DNA of 64,000 nt from Colicola sp016286205 (lineage in GTDB: Bacteria > Bacteroidota > Bacteroidia > Bacteroidales > Paludibacteraceae), in NCBI GenBank assembly GCA_016286205.1, contig JAEESF010000008.1, positions 1-64,000 on the forward strand, read 5' to 3'. Below, in pieces: positions 59,006-64,000 of this stretch; within the stretch, counting starts at the first letter, position 1, and the number at the start of each line of letters is the position of its first letter. The translations under genes were made by a program, and so were the position numbers. The notes below the pieces were generated by a model. That model was not told the DNA's origin, ran no database searches, and worked only from the letters and a program-made list of their open reading frames with translations.

Positions 59006-60222
59006 TTACCATAGGAGACGAATTGTTGATTGGCCAAGTAGTGGATACTAATTCCGCATGGATGGCCGAACGATTGAACGAAATAGGTATAGAACTATAC
59101 CAGATTACTTCCGTGCATGATACGCGTGAGCACATAGTCGCGGCATTAGACGAAGCATTTAGCCGCGCTGATTTGGTGCTTACAACAGGAGGCTTAGGCC
59201 CTACCAACGATGATATTACCAAACATGTGCTTTGCGAGTATTTTGGGACACGCCTTGTAAAAAATGCACATGTACGCGCACATATTGAGCAACTCTATAG
59301 TAGTAGGCCCGATGTACTTAATCGTCTTACGGCAACCCAGTGGTTGGTACCCGAGAACGCAGAGATATTGGAAAACAGGGTAGGAAGTGCACCATTGATG
59401 GTGTTCCATCATGGGAAACAACTGCTAGCATCCATGCCTGGCGTTCCGTATGAGATGAAGATAGCAATGGAGGAACAGATACTTCCATACATTGGACGTA
59501 CAACTGCAAGTATTATTCATAAAACACTACAGGTGTGCGGAATATCGGAATCTGCATTGGCTATACTATTGGAGGATTTTGAGCGAGAAATGCCATCTTC
59601 TGTCCATCTGGCCTATTTGCCAAAAGATGGTATTATTCGGTTGCGTTTGTCCTCATATGGTGAGACTACTGAAACCACAATGCAGAGTCTGTTCGAGCGG
59701 TTGAAAGTGCTAGTGCGCGATTATATGATTGCAGATTGCGATGCCCCACTAGAGGTTTTAGTCGGCGAAAAACTCAAACAACTAGGCCGAACAATTTCTA
59801 CAGCGGAGTCTTGTACAGGAGGTAAACTGGCTGCATTACTCAATAAACATGCGGGTAGTTCTGCATTCTATCTTGGGTCGATTGTTAGTTATGACAATAG
59901 CGTGAAAACGAAAATATTGGGAGTTCCTGAATTTATTATAAAACAGCAAGGTGTAGTGAGCGAAGAAGTAGTTAGATGGATGGCAGAAACTATTCGCAGA
60001 CAAATTGGCGCTGATTATGGAATCGCGACAAGTGGTATTGCAGGGCCTTCCGGAGGCACAAAAGAGAAGCCTGTTGGTACAGTTTGGATTGCATGGTCTA
60101 CACCGAATGAGACCATAGCAGAATGTTTCCATCTGGGTAAACTACGTGAACAAGTAACTGATCGAGCATGCCAGAAAGCGTTAGTGGGTATGCTACATAT
60201 TTTGAATAAAGAGAACGTATAA
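58990..60222 (+). CDS. cinA: CinA: molybdopterin-binding domain plus NMN deamidase domain
   Basis: 410 residues from ATG 58990 (a GTG at 58978 is in frame). The N-terminal MoCF-like domain has IITIGDELLIGQVVDTNS and TTGGLGPTNDDIT; the C-terminal PncC-like amidohydrolase domain has TAESCTGGKLAALL and GIAGPSGG. It likely deamidates nicotinamide mononucleotide and clears ADP-ribose in pyridine nucleotide recycling. The competence name is historical. Confidence 0.93.
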   Translation: MRAEIITIGDELLIGQVVDTNSAWMAERLNEIGIELYQITSVHDTREHIVAALDEAFSRADLVLTTGGLGPTNDDITKHVLCEYFGTRLVKNAHVRAHIEQLYSSRPDVLNRLTATQWLVPENAEILENRVGSAPLMVFHHGKQLLASMPGVPYEMKIAMEEQILPYIGRTTASIIHKTLQVCGISESALAILLEDFEREMPSSVHLAYLPKDGIIRLRLSSYGETTETTMQSLFERLKVLVRDYMIADCDAPLEVLVGEKLKQLGRTISTAESCTGGKLAALLNKHAGSSAFYLGSIVSYDNSVKTKILGVPEFIIKQQGVVSEEVVRWMAETIRRQIGADYGIATSGIAGPSGGTKEKPVGTVWIAWSTPNETIAECFHLGKLREQVTDRACQKALVGMLHILNKENV

Positions 60223-60225
60223 TAT

Positions 60226-63081
60226 ATGAACACCATTGAACAATTCCTATTCAACCCATCCATCACACAGTCACTTCTGTGGCTGACGATAGTGATGACG
60301 ATTGGTCTTTGGTTGGGCGAGAAAGCGAAGATTCGTCAGTTCTCGCTTGGCGTGACATGGGTATTGTTTGTCGGCATAGCCCTAGCTTCTTTTGGAGTTC
60401 GTATAGATCACGATGTGGCACAATTTGCAAAGGATTTTGGTTTAATCCTGTTTGTCTATTCTATTGGTTTGCAAGTTGGTCCATCGTTTTCTCCGTTTAA
60501 GAAGGGTGGTTTGCAACTAAATATGCTAGCTGCTGCAGTGGTACTGCTAGGATGCGTATGTGCCATTTGTTTGCATTACATCACCAGAATAGAGATGTCA
60601 ACTATGGCAGGCGTAATGTCCGGTGCAACCACTTCAACTCCTTCTTTGGCATCGGTCCAGCAAGCGTATTTTGATCTAACGGGACAAAATAATCCTAACA
60701 TTGCTACTGGTTATGCCGTTGCCTATCCACTTGGTATAGTGGGAGTTATATTAGCTCTAGAACTGATTAGACGCATGTTCAAGGTTCAGTTGCCAGAAGA
60801 AGAGAAAAGGCTTCGTATTGAGGCTTCTTCTGAGGCAGAAGAACCGATTTGTGTGGATGTGACAATCAATAATCCACAATTGGAAGAGATGACTCTCAAA
60901 GAATTGCTGCGTATTTGTCCCGTCAAGGAAATGGTTGTCAGTCGCGTTATTCGTCCTGATGGTTCTGATGAATTGGTTAGTGACCAAACTACGTTCCGCA
61001 ATGGTGATACACTGCGTATCTTGACAGATAAGAATCACACGGATGCTTTGCGCCTGTTAGGACAACTAAAAAACTATAATCTGCGCGCACAAAACGAGAA
61101 GTCAGATCACCTGATTTCTAGACGAATAGCAGTAACTAAGCCCGAATGTAACGGCAAACGAATTCGTTCGTTCAATCTGCGGCAACAATATCATGCTACT
61201 ATTACGCGTGTGAGTCGTGCGGGAATTGACCTATTGGCTACGCCTGATATGATATTGCAACTAGGTGACCGACTGATGGTGGTTGGCGATAAAGATGACG
61301 TACAACGCGTAGCAGATACTTTTGGAAATGAGTTGAAACGTCTGGATGTACCACATTTGTTGCCTGTGTTCTTTGGCATTGTTCTGGGTATTTGTGTGGG
61401 CTTACTGCCAATTCCATTGCCAGGTGTTGGCCATACGTTCAAGTTAGGTTTGGTGGGTGGCTCGTTAATCGTGGCATTGTTGATTGGTCATTACGGACCA
61501 TACTACAATATGGTCACATTCTCGACTACCTCGGCCAATATGATGCTTCGCCAAGTTGGTCTAACGCTTTTCTTGGCTGCATTAGGATTGAGTGTGGGCG
61601 AAGATTTTGTGCCAACGGTGGTTAATGGTGGTTATCTTTGGATTGGATACGGATTTATTATGACAATAGTTCCTCTCATATTGGTTGGTTTGATCGCATA
61701 TAAGTGGTTGCACCTCAATTATTTCAAAGTAATAGGTTTATTGATTGGTTCTATGACTTCTGCAATGACATTACCATACGCTCAGTCGCTTTCTAACGAA
61801 AATAACCAAGCTGCTGTGTGTTACGCAACCGTTTACCCGTTCACCACGTTCCTGCGTGTGATGGCGGGACAATTGTTAGTGTTGTTTTTCTGTAGTTTTA
61901 CTACACCGGATACTATCCGTCCGCAAATATTACCCAACACCATCAATACACCTATCGGCGAAGAATATGGTCCTACACTGACGATAGACGACAATACGCT
62001 TTATTTCGTTGGCCTCCATCGGTGGGAAACGAACATGACTGAGGATATCTTTGTTTCACATCGTGATCGTCGCACAGGCGAGTGGAGTAGCGCACAAATG
62101 GTGCCCGGACTGAGTAATCCGTATCGCAACGAGGCTCCGACATCCATCAGTGGCGATGGACGAACAATGTTATTGTTTGTTGAAGGACGTATGTGCTTTA
62201 GCCAGAAAACGGCTTACGGGTGGTCCGAACCTCGTCCTCTGCCATCGTATCTACAGTTAGGAAATTGGCAAGCGGATGGAATGATTACCGCAGATGGAAA
62301 AGCTTTGCTTTTCGCTGCTAATTACAGGGCAGAAGGAGAGGAGAAACCTAGTTTGAATATTTTTGTCAGCGAACGAGACGAACAAGGTAGTTGGGGAAAG
62401 CCCTATTCGATAGGCTCAGTAATCAATACTCCGGGTATGGAACGCTCGCCGTTCTTGCATCCGGATATGAAAACGCTCTATTTCTCTTCTAACAGAGAAG
62501 GAACCTTGGGCGATTTGGATGTATGGGTTAGTCGCCGATTGAGCGATACTTGTTGGAACTGTTGGTCTAAACCGGAGAATCTGGGGCCACGCATTAATAC
62601 GACAGGTCGTGACTGTTGGTACAAGGTTTCTACGGATGGTACGACCGCCTATTTCGCTCGTAAGAACGGCAAGCGGCAAGATATCTATTACGTTCCACTA
62701 CCGGAGGATAAACGACCGGAAACGATTACTGTGCTGAAAGCTAACGAAGCCGTGGCTATCAATCATCTGCTATTCGAGACCGGTAGTGCTGTGATAATGT
62801 CTTCTTCGTTGCCAGAATTGAAACGTATTGCTGTTTTTGTCGCTACGTACGGTTACAAAGTGCGTCTGGCCGGTCATACCGACAATATTGGAAAGGCTGA
62901 AGATAATATGCAGTTGTCGCGTGATCGCGCAGAATCAGTTCGTCAGAAACTGATAGAATATGGTTGTAATCCTCAGGATATCAGTGCAAACGGCTATGGT
63001 GACACAAAACCAGTCGCTGCTAATAATACAGAAGAAGAGCGTCAACAGAATCGCCGTGTGGAAATCACATTAATACCTTAA
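60226..63081 (+). CDS. AspT/YidE-type antiporter fused to PD40 propeller and OmpA domain
   Basis: 951 residues in one open frame. Residues about 1-555: an AspT/YidE-like antiporter, with N-terminal helices, two cytosolic TrkA-C (RCK) domains (about 205-385, including FRNGDTLRIL and LQLGDRLMVVGD) and a second helix block carrying GATTSTPSLASVQ-like and TSAMTLPYAQSLSNENN motifs. Residues about 565-835: WD40-like PD40 repeats (YGPTLTIDDNTLYFVGL, RSPFLHPDMKTLYFSSNREG). Residues about 845-951: OmpA peptidoglycan-binding domain (LAGHTDNIGKAEDNMQLSRD, NRRVEI). The junction follows the last transporter helix; an internal ATG at 61861 would give a second protein with a signal-like start. Confidence 0.85.
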   Translation: MNTIEQFLFNPSITQSLLWLTIVMTIGLWLGEKAKIRQFSLGVTWVLFVGIALASFGVRIDHDVAQFAKDFGLILFVYSIGLQVGPSFSPFKKGGLQLNMLAAAVVLLGCVCAICLHYITRIEMSTMAGVMSGATTSTPSLASVQQAYFDLTGQNNPNIATGYAVAYPLGIVGVILALELIRRMFKVQLPEEEKRLRIEASSEAEEPICVDVTINNPQLEEMTLKELLRICPVKEMVVSRVIRPDGSDELVSDQTTFRNGDTLRILTDKNHTDALRLLGQLKNYNLRAQNEKSDHLISRRIAVTKPECNGKRIRSFNLRQQYHATITRVSRAGIDLLATPDMILQLGDRLMVVGDKDDVQRVADTFGNELKRLDVPHLLPVFFGIVLGICVGLLPIPLPGVGHTFKLGLVGGSLIVALLIGHYGPYYNMVTFSTTSANMMLRQVGLTLFLAALGLSVGEDFVPTVVNGGYLWIGYGFIMTIVPLILVGLIAYKWLHLNYFKVIGLLIGSMTSAMTLPYAQSLSNENNQAAVCYATVYPFTTFLRVMAGQLLVLFFCSFTTPDTIRPQILPNTINTPIGEEYGPTLTIDDNTLYFVGLHRWETNMTEDIFVSHRDRRTGEWSSAQMVPGLSNPYRNEAPTSISGDGRTMLLFVEGRMCFSQKTAYGWSEPRPLPSYLQLGNWQADGMITADGKALLFAANYRAEGEEKPSLNIFVSERDEQGSWGKPYSIGSVINTPGMERSPFLHPDMKTLYFSSNREGTLGDLDVWVSRRLSDTCWNCWSKPENLGPRINTTGRDCWYKVSTDGTTAYFARKNGKRQDIYYVPLPEDKRPETITVLKANEAVAINHLLFETGSAVIMSSSLPELKRIAVFVATYGYKVRLAGHTDNIGKAEDNMQLSRDRAESVRQKLIEYGCNPQDISANGYGDTKPVAANNTEEERQQNRRVEITLIP

Positions 63082-63086
63082 AATCT

Positions 63087-64000
63087 ATGACAATTATTAG
63101 AAAAATCGCTATTGTTCTGGCTTTGTTGCCATTGTCGCTATTAGCACAAGAGCGAATCATGGTAATCTCTGATCCGCATGTATTAGCTTCTTCGCTAATG
63201 GACACTGCCAGTCAGTCGTTCAAAGATATGATTCATGACCAACGCAAGATGTTGGATTTAAGTGAGCCCGCGTTTATGGCACTAATAGATACAGCTTTGC
63301 TGTATAAACCGGATTTGGTGCTTATTCCTGGCGATATGACCAAAGATAGTGAAGTGGCGAGTCATACCATTGTGGTTGCTCAATTGCAACGATTGAGAGA
63401 CGCGGGAATTCCTACGCTTTTAGTACCAGGAAATCATGATATAGGAGGTAAGGCTTATGCCTATTTAGATACTGAAAAAACGCCTGCGCAGAGTTTAGCG
63501 GATGCTGATTTCGAAAACACCTATAGTGTTGTATATCAGAATATTACGGAGAAAGACCCGAATTCGCATAGTTTTGTGGCCGAACCATTGGATGGTATTA
63601 CTATTTTGGGAATTGATGGCGCGCATAGCACGGCTTCTACCAGTTCTTTGTCGGAAGAGACACTAAATTGGTTGTTGCAGAAGGCTGATGAAGCCGTGGA
63701 GAACCAGAAAATGGTAATTGCTATGTGTCACTGGCAACTGTTGGAACATGTGGATCAGCAAAGTATGGTGATGAGTTCTTGCCGCTTGGAAAATGCAGAT
63801 GCTATACGTGATAATTTGATGGCACATGGAGTGCGCCTGGTATTGACAGGGCATTTCCATGTAAATGGCATAACCACTTATCGTGACACTACCGGAACAA
63901 TTCCGGATAGTATAGTGGAAATTTCAACCGGTTCGCCCATTACATATCCTTGTCCTTATCGTTGGTTGACAATCGATCAAGGAAGAAGTGTTGTGGATGT
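63087..64000 (+). CDS. Secreted calcineurin-like metallophosphoesterase (3' end outside window)
   Basis: The frame from ATG 63087 stays open to base 64000 (304 codons). A signal peptide (residues 1-20, ends LLA) is followed by the metallophosphoesterase motifs: SDPHV (D-x-H), PGDMTKD, PGNHDIGG, CHWQ and GHFHVNG. Such exported enzymes act on phosphoesters in the periplasm. It follows the fusion gene by 5 nt, so they are probably co-transcribed. The C-terminus is cut by the window. Confidence 0.88.
   Translation, partial: MTIIRKIAIVLALLPLSLLAQERIMVISDPHVLASSLMDTASQSFKDMIHDQRKMLDLSEPAFMALIDTALLYKPDLVLIPGDMTKDSEVASHTIVVAQLQRLRDAGIPTLLVPGNHDIGGKAYAYLDTEKTPAQSLADADFENTYSVVYQNITEKDPNSHSFVAEPLDGITILGIDGAHSTASTSSLSEETLNWLLQKADEAVENQKMVIAMCHWQLLEHVDQQSMVMSSCRLENADAIRDNLMAHGVRLVLTGHFHVNGITTYRDTTGTIPDSIVEISTGSPITYPCPYRWLTIDQGRSVVD

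Overview
The window looks like one contiguous piece of an uncultured Bacteroidales (Bacteroidota) chromosome. Three things point there. Fourteen probable promoters carry the Bacteroidetes-type pair TTTG (-33) and TAnnTTTGC (-7). The gene content is typical of the order: SusA-like GH13, BtuB with a beta-propeller partner, methylmalonyl-CoA decarboxylase, DUF4465, DUF3109, DUF3869 and CWC proteins. Two secreted proteins end in a similar short sorting-like tail. I cannot name a genus. There is no phage, plasmid or CRISPR array; the only mobile gene is one IS1595/ISXO2-type transposase.

Layout. 0-2.4 kb: a membrane TPR regulator with a LuxR-like C-terminus, then a repeat-rich spacer holding the 3' stub of a methylmalonyl-CoA mutase gene. 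2.4-8.8 kb: a tight array of ten genes (BASS transporter, Fe-alcohol dehydrogenase, SDR, small enzymes, a CPBP protein with altered motif). 8.8-15.7 kb: an operon beginning iorA-iorB-aminotransferase-CoA-transferase, a plausible aromatic amino acid fermentation module, continuing with a peroxidase, a ProX-type deacylase and a DUF1295 protein. 15.7-20.5 kb: GH53 endo-galactanase, the transposase and two related lipoproteins. 20.8-30.2 kb: nrdDG, rplM-rpsI, rpsB-tsf (two predicted ribosomal leaders), two envelope proteins and an AsmA-like protein. 30.1-33.4 kb: recQ and gltX on the minus strand. 33.7-38.9 kb: the methylmalonyl-CoA epimerase/decarboxylase sodium pump operon with an attached histidine kinase. 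38.8-40.5 kb: ispE and an ABC-2 permease on the minus strand. 40.8-47.6 kb: a cobalamin riboswitch followed by a B12 uptake locus. 47.6-51.4 kb (minus): tRNA-Gly, rnpB, yihY, GH13 and a CWC protein, apparently one transcription unit. 51.4-64 kb: a CarboxypepD-like secreted protein, gyrA, a TPR protein, ruvX, def, mntP, DUF3109, cinA, a transporter-PD40-OmpA fusion and a truncated metallophosphoesterase.

How it fits together: an anaerobe (nrdDG, 2-oxoacid:ferredoxin oxidoreductase, sodium-pumping decarboxylase) that probably makes propionate through B12-dependent methylmalonyl-CoA chemistry and ferments amino acids, scavenges B12 and degrades plant galactan and alpha-glucans.

The least explained structure is non-coding. 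(1) Arrays of 11-bp direct repeats sharing a GTCTCG word lie upstream of a palindrome with a 3-nt centre, which lies upstream of a promoter; this order is seen at four promoters and less clearly at a fifth. (2) Most of the promoters have exactly 20 nt between TTTG and the TA of the -7 box, and several have a palindrome across the start site. (3) Short-word repeats have entered intergenic DNA and apparently the ispE and btuB reading frames. The most striking protein is the 951-residue AspT-type antiporter fused to a PD40 propeller and an OmpA domain.
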